Assembly: GCA_964023275.1 (NCBI GenBank)
Contig: OZ029914.1
Location: forward strand, 12,692,341-12,756,340
Length of the DNA stretch: 64,000 nucleotides
Origin: Norana najaformis
Taxonomy: Eukaryota; Annelida; Clitellata; Crassiclitellata; Hormogastridae
Direction of reading: 5' to 3'
Positions 43,741-57,212 of this stretch are shown in pieces. Position numbers and translations under genes: made by a program. Within the stretch, counting starts at the first letter, position 1. Each line of letters opens with the position of its first letter. A model generated the notes under the pieces. It had not been told where the DNA came from and did no database searches. It saw only the letters and a list, made by a program, of their open reading frames with translations.

Positions 43741-45939
43741 CCCCTTCTGTGAGTACCAGCGCAAGTCGGGAGGGTAGAAAGAGAAAGATGGGTCCTGTCG
43801 ATGGGCGACGATGATGGTTTTTGCAACTCGGCTGAATGAACTTTTGACCTTGGGACTTTGTTCTTGAGTAATTAAAATAGAAGGATGTAAACAAGTGTGT
43901 TTGCTTTACCTATTTATAAAAACTGTGGAATTTAGAACATATAAATTCGTGTTCTGTGGTTTTCTATATAATACGACCGGAAACAAATAAAATAGATTGT
44001 CTACTGGTATTTCACACACCGGGGACATAGATGTTCAATTTTTGTGACTGTCGAACTCACTAAATCGAATGAACATTTATATTTAGCCGTCTTTTAATCC
44101 ACATGGATTTAGGACCGAGCTTAGAAAGACCTACATTTTCTTAGCATCACTTTCGTAGGCGACTTTACTGACGCTGAAGAAGGTAGGACATTAAATCTTA
44201 TAAACATATCTAAATGGATATATTGGCAGACTCTGCCTGCAAGCATGCTTTTAATCACGTGATGCCTGACAATTGACCATATTGCCAGAACATTAGTAGT
44301 TTTGGGGATCATCCGTGAAGGATGTCCGAAGAAAACTTCATACTTTACACCCTCCCTCCCTCCTCTGTATTCGCATTTGGCATTACCCTCTTCATCTCCC
44401 AACTCAGACGACCGCACTTTAGCATAGTACAAAGACCTAGATTAGGCTACACTGTTGATTTTGCAGGGCTTACTGTGCTGCTGGGTGAGGTATTTTGACA
44501 CAGTTGCATTCAGCAAAGGGACTGTAATTAGACCCAATGCAGTAAAGACTGCTTGCTGTCTGACTGAAGCTGGTGTTTAAGGCAAACGCTGTATGGTATA
44601 CAATAATAATTGTTTGCAACAAATTTAGATGCAGACTTCCGTGTTCGGCATAATCTTTCTCCCTCTGTCAGCATTTGTTATCATTTTGAGTGACCCCTCT
44701 CTCCCTTCTCTCTCTTTGCTCACCTAACGATATATGGCATGTTAAAAATGCATTACTGATTTACTTAGTCATTGTGGATATCCTTAACTGACTATCGCCA
44801 AGTAAATAATAATATTAGGAAATGAGCAAAGTTGTCAAAACACTGATGATCTTGCAGTAGATGATTGAGGGGCTTACAGTCACATCGTGTATCTGCTTGT
44901 CTTGGCGAGTTGGTGATTGAATGATGATTGAATGATGACACAAGTAGGTTATTGAAAAGGTATTGTTGTTTATATTGTGTCTTGGAAGATTTCAATTCTG
45001 TGTCCATGGTCTCTAGAACAGAAAATGTATTAACTCTGGTCATTAGATCGAACTTTAAAAATTGATAGATGTATTTTTCTAATGTTTGCTAATGGTAATA
45101 TAATTGCTGGTAAGGATTTTTGTAATATGACTTAGAGGAACAAATGGTCGGTTATCCTAATCTAACCTAATGCATTTCCTACAATGAGAAGGGTGTTGAA
45201 CAAAAGATTGGGGCAGCTAGTGGAGGAATGCTAAAGAAACTAAATGAAAATGTAAGGTTTGCTTAATTTTAGACCATTTTTAAACACCATAATCTCACAG
45301 AGCGTTTTTGCCAGCAATTTACTATGGTTGTAGATGTCTTGAAAATGAACTGCCAGTTTCCAGTGGGATGATTTGATACAAGGTATAAACTCAAATATGA
45401 ATGGTTGACGTGTCAACAAGTGCTTTGTGTGTTTGATATTTGTTGAAGTTTGTTTTTATTTGTTGTTCACTGTTTTGATTTGGATTTTAGTGGAGATTGT
45501 TTTCTCTGACACTGTTGCATTGGTTTCTTGTTTTCAAAATTTTTAGAATAGTTTAAGCACTTCTTTCCCGTTTCAAAAGAATTTCTGAATGATTCATTAA
45601 AAACAAAACAAATGTCTATCAGCCTTGCTCTTAATATCATCTAACTATGCTTAACTGTTCTTGAAAGTGCAGTACAGTTTTACGTTGCACAAATTTCCTC
45701 CCATTGAGTTTTTTCTGCACATGCAAAATTTTCTGGGCTAATATATGACGTCAGCAACAAATCAATACCAAATCGAAAATCTTGTGATTATTACAAAGCA
45801 GTCTGTTTCTTTCGGAATTTTGATGTTTTCAGTGTCAAATGTAAGAACACAAAACTTGTCATTGCATGAACATTTAAAGGGGGTTATAGTTTGTAGACCT
45901 GTGGGACTGTAGGCCTACATTGATCACATGTGTGCAGTG

Positions 45940-46095
45940 ACGGGATCTCGAGACCGCGGTCTTGGTCTCAAGACAGTTTTGACACCAAAAATGTGATCTT
46001 GGTATTGGTCTCGAATGTGCCGGTCTCGGCCTTGGTCTTGGTCTCAGCCCTGTGGTCTGATCTTGGTCTTGAACCCTGTAATCTTGGTTTTGGTT
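45940..46095 (+). repeat. GGTCTTGG minisatellite (copy B)
   Basis: Counterpart of 4,795-4,950 with a few substitutions. Confidence 0.7.
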
Positions 46096-46689
46096 GTAAC
46101 TTTTGAAAGCAGCTTTAAAACATGCCGCTTTGAAAGCAGTTTGTTAACAGCGCTGGAAAATTAAAAATCAATTAGCTATTAGTTAGCAAACTGCATATTA
46201 TCATCAATTTAGCCAACCTCGGCGAAACACAAATACATTATGTTCCTATAGTAAAGCCGTTCGCACTTAGTTAATTCAACTCAGCTGTGCCCAGATGAAA
46301 ATTTTACAGTTAATCAATTACTTTAGTCATTACAAAGCGCAGTCCAAAAGTTATTAAGTAGTCTTTATAATAATAAGCTTCTAGACGATTGACCCGAGTA
46401 AGCCTCTGCACTGTTCCCTTTAAGCTCGCGCAAGTTATGATGATAGGGCGCACAACAATTTTCTGCCAGTGCACACATTTGTCAAAGTTCCGATTACTTA
46501 AAAGTTAAATTTAGCTCACGGTTACAGCTTCTGTTATAGACATGTTTTGCTTACTATGCTAAGACAGCGAAAGGTTCTATACAATATATGGCAAAGTCAT
46601 ACCACCGCCTAGAATGTGAAAATTCCTTCCGCCTGGTCCGCATAATACATTGCGTCACCAGTTGTCACTGGTGTCACAATGCTCGCTCT

Positions 46690-46890
46690 CTTATCATTTA
46701 TTATTTATTATTTCTACATTGATTAAGCGCCACTATCTAATGACTAAGCATCAATCGATGGCGCTGAGCAATTGTGAATGAAGGACTTGCTTGTGATCCT
46801 ACGCAGTAAGCGCCTTTGTGAGGCTCGATACCGTACTCTCCGCGTTACGTGCCGAGCGCTCTAACTAATCGGCCGCCGTGCCCCACACAA
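46690..46890 (-). mobile_element. tRNA-derived SINE (copy B)
   Basis: Counterpart of 5,545-5,728. Here the tail has extra 'ATTTATT' units, showing tail-length change after duplication. Confidence 0.7.
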
Positions 46891-47409
46891 AATCATCATT
46901 ATATCATACATGTTGCTTAAGGGGCCATCACCTTAGTAATCATTGCTCTCAAAATTTCAATAAATAATGACTCCGACACTGCCGTACTCGGGTGGTGCCA
47001 GATCCAAGCCTGGATAAAGGATGAGGACGACGCTAATCATCTTCATTATGACACAGCGCCGTTAAGCAACAACTACGAACATCACCAACTATCAATTAAT
47101 GTTCCACTGAAAGCCTTCTTCACGGTTTACGCTGGTCGCTAACAAAGTCCTTCACTCACAACTGGTCATCTCCACTTCACTTCAAGCGTAAACATCGATG
47201 GGTCTACGCTGGTCGCCGAACACCTCCTTCACCTTGGATGGTCTATTTGGGTCGCTGAACGCCTTCACCACTTGGGACATACTACATTGGTTGCTGAACG
47301 ATTCCAACTTGGACGAACTTTGCCGCCTTGTCCACCCTTTTCGTCTCGGACTTTCTAGTAGATACTAACGTAGCGTGACCGTAAAAGACCTGAGCCGCAA
47401 AGGTTAGGA

Positions 47410-47637
47410 CGTATCCACATGACGACGATTATGAGTTCTCTGCCCGAAGGCAGGTCCATTGTCTTTATGCCACTCAAGGATGAAATGAGTGAGGTTGTTT
47501 CCCGTTGCCTTCCTCACAGACAAGTGTGGGTGAGCAACTTGTCCCAGGTCGCTACGCAGTGGCTTGAGGCAGATTCGAACCCGCAACCCTCCGGTTACGA
47601 GGCACCGAACATACCACTACCACACCGTTCCACAGAG
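47410..47637 (-). mobile_element. tRNA-derived SINE, second family (copy B)
   Basis: Counterpart of 6,258-6,485. The minus strand from about 47,635 reads 'GGAACGGTGTGGTAGTGGTA', and the B box is closer to consensus here ('GGGTTCGAATCTGCC' against 'GTGTTCGAATCTGCC' in copy A). Confidence 0.7.
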
Positions 47638-47910
47638 AAAATAAATATTGACTTAACTTCAAGTTAGTTTCATGTTGGCACCAACGTGGGGGGTTTAATG
47701 TTAACAGATAGCCTTCTAACTCATCACGCGAACTCATCAGCACTTCACGCCTTGCAAACTCTGTGCAAGTCTTCACTCAAAACTGAAATACTTCTCTTCC
47801 ACAGATCCTATCCTCATTTCTCTTCTTCCCCTTATCTCTCTAATCGCCCCAATTCCAATAGACCTACGATCCATCGTAGTCGCTCGACTGTCTGCCTGCC
47901 TGACTCATGG

Positions 47911-48320
<410 letters not shown>

Positions 48321-48499
48321 TTGTCGTAATTCTGGCGGGAGTTTATCCCTGAGGGGTGGAGCAGCTGTGGCTTTGTATCGATTTCCAGATTTTACGGATG
48401 AGGTTGTTTTGACTGAGCGCTTGTGAATAAACTGGTTCCCCGCGACTAGTCTTTCGTAGGGCGCTGTAGAAAGGTCGTGTTTACGATTGCGATTAGGAT

Positions 48500-49200
48500 A
48501 ACGGGTCTATGTTTAACCTCCCTGACCAGGAATACTTAGCCTTAAGAACCACGATTAAGCTATGCAAAACCCTCGACGCATAGAGGCTGATAAAAAGCTA
48601 TGGATACATCAACCACGCAACCACCTATGCCTAACCTGCTTGATCAGGAATATTTAGACGGAAAACCATGGTAAAACCATGGACACGCCCATGACGCATA
48701 CATGCAATCGCTATATGCCTACAGTATTGTGTTAGAACAAAACTGTAAACAGAGTTTTCGACAAGTACATTCGAAGTTTCCAAATATGCAAGTGCTCACG
48801 ATTTCACTTCATATTTTGTGTTATTTCGATGCAAGCATCTGCAATTTTAAGTAAAGGCCAAAGCAATGATGTAGGCACATTTTAGCAAGCCCTGCATCTT
48901 GTTTTATTTTCACGATAGAAAGCCTAACCATATTGTGAAGAAAGTGAACAGAACAATCTGCTTTAATGCTTTTAAGAATTTACAAGAAGCGCGCAATATT
49001 GATGATCGGATACAGGATTATTAGGTTATGTGCATCATTTACAAGACGATCGCTTTAACCAATCAGCTACCGCGCTCCACAAACTGGACTGAATTCGAGG
49101 CTGTTATAAGCTGGATGCCCAATACAGAGGTCTAAGCATGACTGACACCTCCACCAATTGGTCAGTGGTCGCGGGTATGTGACTCGGTCTGCAATGTAAG
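48500..49200. repeat. Satellite-like array and SINE head (copy B)
   Basis: Counterpart of 7,330-8,030, including 'CCTCCCTGACCAGGAATAC' and the tRNA-like 'AGCTACCGCGCTCC' head. Confidence 0.6.
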
Positions 49201-49559
49201 TACTCTTTTATTTTCATAGTAATGTCAAAACGAAAAATATCCGACAACAGCTTTTTTGTAAGAAAAACAACTTATGAACGTTTTAAGACGGTGGCTAAAC
49301 GAATAATATTGAGACTGAACTGCCGTCATTGGGTACAGAATGCAAACGAGTACACTGGGTGGGATGATCAGGCAGCGTCGTAGAGGACTGGTCACCCGTC
49401 ACATTTGCCAGTTCAGACAAGACAGCCTTGCCAGCTGATTGCGCAAGGAAAGTTACAGCCGGATCCTGAGGCGCATTGGTGCAGGAGTACCTCTCGAAGA
49501 TCCGGTAGGATTCCCTGTTGGTGCAACGAAAGCTCACAAGAATAAATGTGGTGGGCTAA

Positions 49560-51060
49560 ATTAAAGCTAAGCGCAGGGCACCAGTTTATTCACGAGCACT
49601 GCGTCAAGTCAGGTAATGCATCCAAAGATGCCATATGCCGAACAAAGTCCGGTAGACAGAGATGTTGTTACGGTGGGCTATGTTTAGATTGAGAGAAATG
49701 GGAGGTTGGCCGATTGGATGGATCACCGTAAAGATTCTTAAAAACGTGAGACTTCAGTTTTGAATGGGATGCCTGAGGAGTAATAAATACAGGGTGGAAA
49801 TATCAGGCAGCGACGTAGAGGACTGGTATATTGAGACAGATGATGGTGGGTGAACGAAAGAATGGGTAGAGGAACGGAGAATTTGCGAAATTCAGCAGGG
49901 AGATCTTTCCAGAGCCCAGATGTAGTATTGTATATGAATCAGTTAGAGAATTTGATATGAGTTGTTACTGGGGGACGGGCAAGAGTGAGGTAAGAAAATG
50001 AACGGGTAGAGCGGGGTGATTGGATGTTAAGCGTTAGTTGGTTGGGAGTATTGCAGAGACTGTTATAGGTTAGAGAAAGAGCTTTGAAATGAATATGTTC
50101 GATTATTTTCTGCCAGTGGAGTGATAGAAGTGATGGTGATGCTTGGGTGTCCTGGTGACAGCTCGGGCAAATGAATTTTGGATGAGTTGAAGACGATTAA
50201 TTTGAGTGGATTCAAGGTTATTGAAGAGGATATTGCAGTAGATTGCGTATATGCGAATTATAGGTAAAAGTGAGAGTGAATAAATTAGTTCATAGGTGGA
50301 TGGAAGAGGAATTTTCTTAATATGATCTAGCAGACATAGAACAATGAATTTAGATTTGACAGAGTTGAGAAAAGAAGGTTAGAGGACATTCATTTTGAGA
50401 TATGGTTGTTATTGGTTGACAACATCAAGCAACTGCGTGAAGAATGAGACTAAGGAACTTGGATAGAAGGATACAAAGAGTTAAGTGTCATCAGCAGATG
50501 GTGGTCTACTGAAGACGATTGTATGAGACGGCTCAGCGGTGTGGTGTACAAACTGAAGAGAATTGGCTCTAGAACGGAACCTCGATGTGCCGACACCACA
50601 AGACAGTTGGAGGAGTTGCAAACAATGAGCCTTTACAGTAGCCTTTACAGTAAAGGAGAGGGAAGACAAGTAGGACTGGAACCAAAGAAGGGCATTGCCA
50701 GATATGCCGAACCAGGAAGACGGTATTTGAAGAAACAAGTTATAATCGATGCTTTCAAAAGCAGTAGAAATGTGAAGAAGACAGATGTAAGAGACTTGCT
50801 GATGAATAATGGCAGAGACCAGTTTATTGTATAGAGAGACAAGCATAGTGTTTAGTGAATCCAGATTGGTAGGGATTGAGAGGACAGTTAGAAAAAAGGT
50901 AATCATTCAGCCGGGCAAGGACAATGCGTTCAGCTAGCTTACAAAGTAAAGAAAAATTTGAATTTTTCTTTAGAAAAAGGTAATCATTCAGCCGAGCAAG
51001 GACAATGCGTTCAGCTAGCTTACAAAGTAAAGATAAATTGGAATTTTTCTTTGTCAAGGT
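49560..51060 (-). mobile_element. L2/CR1-like LINE without the transposon (copy B)
   Basis: Counterpart of the split LINE at 8,380-12,190. At 50,401-50,425 the sequence 'TATGGTTGTTATTGGTTGAC' is the empty site of the CACTGG transposon. Minus-strand reverse transcriptase sequence lies at 50,481-50,906. An 81-bp tandem duplication (50,898 onward and 50,979 onward) repeats 'LCKLAERIVLARLNDYLF' and is missing in copy A. Confidence 0.85.
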
Positions 51061-51600
51061 TTGCTATGCTACTTATGCAAGCCTTACTCATTCCCGCATT
51101 AAGCCACTCAAGTCTAAACATTGCGGCTCGGCTGATTGGAGGTATACCTAAATTTGGGCATACAAGCTGCTTCTTTCTGGAGAAACGGCACTGGTCACCG
51201 ATCCAAAGCGCATTGAGTGCACTCCATTATATCGCAGGGAGCTATTTACTCGGTCTTATCCATTCCTGGCTGCAAATCCCTTCGTTATGATGCGCAAGGT
51301 AATCAGGTAGTCTCACCAGTCTGAACTTTCAGGGTAATCGTAATCGTAATAGTAATCCGGAGATATATACAGAGCCGAACGAAAGCCACGTCACGTAGAC
51401 CAGCTTATTCACAGGCGCTCAGTCAAAACAAATTGATAGGCAAAAAGGTTCGGTTCCAGGTCAAGATCCAAAAGTCGGGCAGAGAGACAGCCTGACAGCT
51501 ACGGTGGGTGGTGTTTGGGATTGCAGCGGAAAAAGATATAACAGGAAGAAGGAGAGCACTAGAAGCTTCGCTGTAATGTGTCCAACTTTCTGGAATGAGA
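51050..51600. mobile_element. LINE fragment (+) and LINE 3'-tail (-), copy B
   Basis: Counterparts of 12,176-12,430 ('NIAARLIGGIPKFGHTSCFF') and of the tail block 12,455-12,720. Confidence 0.65.
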
Positions 51601-54600
51601 TGAATTGCAAACTATAACGTGAACGTGAGTTTTCCGATGATCACCTGAACTTGTTAATAACCTGATGTTATTGAGAATGGCGGAGATTGCCAAAACCATC
51701 TAAATCAAGGGGAGGTCCATGCAAAGTGTTTGTGGGTCGTGGTTGTTTCCATGCTGTGCCTGATACCGAAGACTAGGAAGGTAGTGTAGATACCAGAGCG
51801 CAGTCTGACTGCACATTAAACATGAGCAGGATGGAAGCCTATACAGGCGCTGTATCTGTAGCTGGAGTCAAACAGGCAGGAAGCACTATGAAGCATACAC
51901 GACCAAAACCACGGCTGCTATTCATTGCTGGAAGAGAGAGGCTTGCTCCTAACTGCAGTTATCGCTTAGCTACTGCCAAGTTGATGATGTAGGGCCGGCC
52001 GTTGCGCAACAGCCGGTCATGTAAAACTGGATCAGAGTGGTGAAACAAAACATGGATTGCAGCGGAAAGTATAATTATAGTAATCTTGAGAAACCAAAGG
52101 AACTGCGCAGTTAACTAATAGGGCGTTCAGTCTGGGAATAGATACCAAGCGTGAGACATACAGAGGAAGTTCTGGGTTGTAAGACTGCAAATCGACCGAA
52201 AAGAGCGCTACCCGTAGAAAGCGCATCCAAAAGGCATGCGTCCACAAAAGGGGTGGCTGTGAATCAATCAAGAGGAGAAGGGCGTCTAAATTATCGGTAT
52301 GTGATATTATTTTGCAATTACTAAAGTTCAGTGCTTAGCCCCTTTTGCCTCCTTAATCATGACATCAACATCAAAGGTTAAGGGTTATTATTATTTTTCT
52401 CGAGGTACATATGATTTCTCGGGACTTAGGTAAAGGCTCTGGAGAAATAAAATGCCTGGGTTTGGCTAATTCTCAAGTTATTGCAGAAAGAAAGTGTTGC
52501 GGAAGGCGACAGTATTAAAGCGTTTTATCGCAACTGATAGGGGCTGGAAAAGATGGGACGTTTCTCCTCTGTCTCCAGATACCAACGTTAGAAAGCGCTC
52601 AAGCTACGTGATGCAAATAAACAGCGTAGTTAATAGGGCATAGAGTTCATTATTATTATATTAATCATTTTTAGCCCGGGGTACATATGATCCATCAGGA
52701 TTTAAAAACTTATTGGAGAAGATGTAAAGCATCTGGATCACAACAAAATTTGTCTGAAACTCCTGACATAACCAAAAGTAAGGAAGGTAAAGAAACTCTT
52801 TTCAATGTTATTTTGAAATTCAATGTTGCTTCCCATCGGAATTCGACCCGGCTTCTCCAACTTTATATGATTTTTGACCGATTTTGACCTAAAGCGATCG
52901 TCGGTTGATGCCTTGAGCATTATGCTTACGTCGCTATAGAGTCATTAGATTAGATTAGATTCGTTTACAATTTAGATTAGAATTTACGTTTAGATTAGAT
53001 TAGATTCGGCTTACAGCGTTTATGTAAAACTTTTGTGTTCAAACTGTTAAAACGAGCAATAGCAAAACTTTAACCCAAAAGATGTAATCTTAGATTGTTT
53101 TTGGAACGAGGAGCAGCAGATGTGTCGTTGTAACATGACTCCAAATGTTTATGTTCTGAGGCGGTTAAACCAACGTAGAATCACATCACATCAATCGAAT
53201 AGTAGGACAGCCATTTGCTGTGGTTATAATGTCTTGATAATGAATTGTCAGTTTTCAGTGACGTGACAGGATTCAAAGTATAGATTCGGCCATGAATTGA
53301 TGACATTTCATTATATAAGTGGTTCGTTATGAACAAACCGTTTGATATTTGTCGGTTTTGTTCTTACTGGTCTGGAAAACTACGATGAAACCATGCAGAA
53401 AAACACGACGCATAGACGCTGATAAAAAACCACGGACAAACCCATGAAGCATAGACGCATTAGCTCTATGCCTAACCTCCTTGATCAGAAATACTTATTC
53501 GGAACAACAATCATAAAACGCATAGACGCATTAGCTATAGCCCTACAACGAGCGCTTTAACCAGTCGGCTACCGTGCCCCGTGGACTCTGAATTCTAGGT
53601 TCTTACATGATCGATGCCCGATACAGTGGTCAGTGGTTGCGGGTATGGGACTCGGTCTGCAATGTAAGTAGTCTTTTATTCACAGTACAATCACTCTTGG
53701 TAAGCAGGCCTCTTTTATACTCCTAGACTAGCATACTTGACTGAATATCCCTATACTTTCCATTCGACCGTTTACGATTAAATAAAATGTCAAAACTAAA
53801 ATTACCTGACAGTGGCTTTAAAACAATTTGCGAATATTTTAAAAGACAGAGACGCTAAACGAATAATATTGAGACTGAACTGCCGTTGATGGGTACAGAA
53901 TACAAAACGTTATGCTAAAGGAAACTTCACATATCTTCGACAATTGCGAATACGTTGTTTGTAGTAAGCAACCGTGCATGAGAAAACGCTCACAAAATCG
54001 GGAGTAAATTATCGAGGAACACATTCAGAAATCAAGTAGGCATAAAATGAGTCAAAATGTCAAAATAATTGTTGTGTTAGATGTCGGAGCTAACGGAGAC
54101 TTTCGCTGTACAAATGTTTTTATGTTGAACTTCATTACGATGCCCTGCAACAAAACTTTATTTGGTATGTCTCTTTGTGCCTAAAATTTAAATAAACAAA
54201 TGAACAGGTCATGCTAATATTTTTCTTAACCAGGTTTCTATGAAGATTTAATTGATAACAACCTCGTTTGTGCATGAATATGCTCCAGTTTATTATTGTC
54301 TTAATAAATTATTGTCTTAATGTTCTCCAATTGATTACGATTTCACCTGAAGTGACCATCGATTGATGCCTTGGGCATTTTGATAACGGCACTATAAAAG
54401 TCGTCAGATTAGATTAGATTTTCAAGACGCTCCACTAATCGACTATGCAATCTTTTGTACCCAACTAGACCTGCATTGGAAGAAATGAACCTGGATCATA
54501 CATATGGATCCTACGCTCTTTGGCAATCACATATTATAATAAGGACGACCGAAAAGGGCGGAGAGAGGGGTCACTCAAATGCAGACAAGGAGATAAATAA

Positions 54601-54851
54601 ATAAATGTGCAGTGGGTGATTGGTTATGCCCAATGCGGACGGCCAAATCTAAATTTGGAACATACTGTTATTTCAGTATAGCCTGTGCCTTACACACCTA
54701 CTTCAGTTAGACAGTTCGTATTGCCTTGGATCTTAATTAATAGAGACCCGCTGCCTGACTCGGCTGCATCGAAGTACCCCACTACATAGCTCAGTTAGGC
54801 CTGCACTATCAACATGGAAGCCTAATGTATGTGCGCTAGTGCTCCGTTGGA
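51601..54851. other. Gene-free stretch of copy B
   Basis: It contains the counterparts of the dispersed AAT-associated repeats (52,385 and 52,670), the ATTAG tract (52,945) and the satellite/SINE pair (53,370-53,590). The deletion junction is at 54,301-54,325, where 'TTAATAAATTATTGTCTTAA' joins the two flanks of copy A's 15,442-16,800. No gene is seen. Confidence 0.6.
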
Positions 54852-55208
54852 GTGTGGGAGTCTGCAAAGGGGATGGGAAAGGTAATGCCGAATGCGGACA
54901 AATGCATAGGAGAAATAGAGGGGTACAAAGTAAGTAGTTCTTTGCGGATATTCTCTATTGATAATCTTAATATAAGCTTAAATTATCCTTACAGTCTTTT
55001 CCTTTTATACAACTTGGTTTCATGGCCTGTTAGTTTAGGCTCAATGGATGTGCATCCTTCCACGGAACAGACGTTCCAGAATGCAAGTCTCGAATCTGTG
55101 AGCTCTAGTGCCGACGCGGTAGGCCAGAGAGCGCACGGCCGAAAAGAAGTAGAGGAACACTGCAAAACATGTAGCAGGAAAGATTCGATAGCCTGCTTAA
55201 TGGTTTAG
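54852..55208 (+). CDS. Unknown 118-codon frame, doubtful
   Basis: An open frame from ATG 54,852 to TAG 55,208, not recognised. It has a hydrophobic patch ('YSLFLLYNLVSWPVSLG', residues about 46-62) and a Ser/Cys-rich end. The first part contains 'AAAGTAAGTAG' (54,926) and 'CCTTACAG' (54,987), a matching donor and acceptor about 65 bp apart, so the hydrophobic patch may partly be a mini-intron. Copy A has two stops in the same frame. With no homology it is a weak candidate. Confidence 0.2.
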   Translation: MWESAKGMGKVMPNADKCIGEIEGYKVSSSLRIFSIDNLNISLNYPYSLFLLYNLVSWPVSLGSMDVHPSTEQTFQNASLESVSSSADAVGQRAHGRKEVEEHCKTCSRKDSIACLMV

Positions 55209-56159
55209 GCAGATACAGGCTTGCAGTCCGCGGATCAGTTAACCCTTATATACCCCATTCGACCTACATTCCCGGTGGTAATATTAGTTGACAAGAATAG
55301 TTCGCATACGAAATACAAACGTATCTCCAGGACTGCATAATGTGTGTAAGATATTTTCGTGTAAATTACGCTAAAGAACTGGAATTAATTTAACATCTGA
55401 TGTGACAAGACTGTTAAAATGAAACGTTGTAGTCTAATTATGTTTTAAAAGGGAAACACGGAATTTTAAATTTTAAATTGGAAACTCCTGAATTTCGCAA
55501 ATTCTCTGCTCCTTTATCCCCTCCTTCGTTCACTGTATCTATTACTCCTCAGGTATTCCAATTAAAACGAAGTCTCACCTTTCCACTCTGATCTTTCCAC
55601 TCTGATCTGTCGTCCTGTTTCTATCAGCTTAAACACAACCCATCCTAGCTTCCTCTCCCCTCCTCTCTCTGGTCTCCTGGCAACTGGACTTGGTTTTTGA
55701 AGTGAAATTTTTGGACAACAATACGGACTTGACGCAGCGCTCGTGAATGAGTTGATGCTCTATGCGTAGCTTTTAAGTAGCACTTTAGAAATGTCGAGTT
55801 ATGGGAAGAATGGCCTGCATTAGGTCATATTTTAGATTTTTAATCATATATTATGATTTAGTTGTCTTAAATATATATAGCTTTTATTATCAGAAAAAGC
55901 AATATTTTAGGAATCTCATATGAGTAGGCCTATTTTGCAACATTAAGAGTAAAATATGAAAATTCGAAGTTTTCCTTGGTAGTAAAAAAGTCCCTGTACT
56001 GGTCACCATGTGGAGCATTGGGACAACATATGTGGAGTTCTGGGTCAAACAGCAGATGAGTGTTCTAATCTAATTTTATAGAGAAAAAAAGATCATATTC
56101 TTATCAAAGCTATCAAAACCCTCAAACGTTCATTCAGCTGAAAAATGTGACACTATAGG

Positions 56160-57212
56160 TGTAACGGAAATTGCCATAGCGTCAGGGAGTGATGATGTGG
56201 GAGTGATGATGATTGTATTATTGATCGATGTCGGCTGCATGTTCTCGCGCTGAAGTCGGCTGCTGTGTGAGCGCTAGGCCCGGCCTGGCCCGGCCGGCGG
56301 TGATTGCCGCTAGTGATGGATGCCGCTCGCGCCTAAGAGCTAGAGGTACCGAAGAGCAGACGGGAACGGGATCGATGTGCTTAGTCAAAACGCTGTTGTT
56401 GGAAAGTTAACGGGATAATTTTTGGGAAAAAACTTCGTCTTCGTCGCTGTCCAAGAAAGACGAGTTCGCCATTTTTAATCAGGGAGTTGAACATTTTCTT
56501 TTATATTTAATTTGTGGGCGAATTCTTTGAGCTCATGTCAGACTGCCAATTTTCGTTAAGCCTGTAAGTTTAGAGTTCGACTTAACGATTGGTGTAGCTC
56601 AGAACTCGAAGTAGATAAGGAGTAATAGTTAGGATTGAATCTTTTAGTTAAGAATAAATCTGTGAAACGAAAGATATGGCTGAATTTAATGATAATTCAC
56701 AAGCAGATAAGTCCACTTTAGGATCAGAGTTTGGTAAATTAGTAGAGGCCTTACTCGCCTCTTTCTCCTCACTAACAGAAGATTTAGCGGAGCGCCAGAA
56801 TCAATTGATAGAGAGCCAGGTTCAATTGCGAGAGGACTTATCACAGCGCCAAGCCGAGTTAGAACATAAATTGAACGAGATTCATGTAGTGCCTACTGCA
56901 GACGTTATACAGCGCCCAGTTTTAGAAGAAGATAAGTCTGTCGGGATAGTCACAACGAACCCTTGCGCTCTACCAGAGAGGGTAGCGGCCCACCCGACTG
57001 CCACGGACAACATTTGGCCATCTGATGATCGATCGGCTGAAGAATTTAAACAACTTTCGGTCCTTCGAAAAAGTATAAGATTGAGTTCGAAACCGCCCAT
57101 TTATTATGGAAAGAGTTATGTACGAAGTCGCCCATTTATTATGGAAAGAGTGATGTACGAAGTTCGACCAACCTGGATTCGAACCCACCACCTTCACCCG
57201 GCAAATCCTTAG
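56160..57212 (+). CDS. Gag-like coiled-coil frame with leader (copy B)
   Basis: The frame runs from ATG 56,676 to TAG 57,212 (178 codons). Residues about 20-72 form a Gln/Glu/Leu-rich coiled coil, followed by an acidic hinge and 'VLRKSIRLSSKPPIYYG'. A 35-bp tandem duplication (57,094 and 57,129) has altered the last 30 codons relative to copy A. The leader from 'TGTAACGG' at 56,160 could be LTR sequence. Copy A has a nonsense mutation at codon 84. I interpret it as a decayed retroelement gag or an orphan open frame; there is no pol. Confidence 0.35.

Noticed and set aside
47560..47640. tRNA gene with consensus-like B box
   Set aside because: The cloverleaf is incomplete and the sequence is the head of a duplicated SINE.
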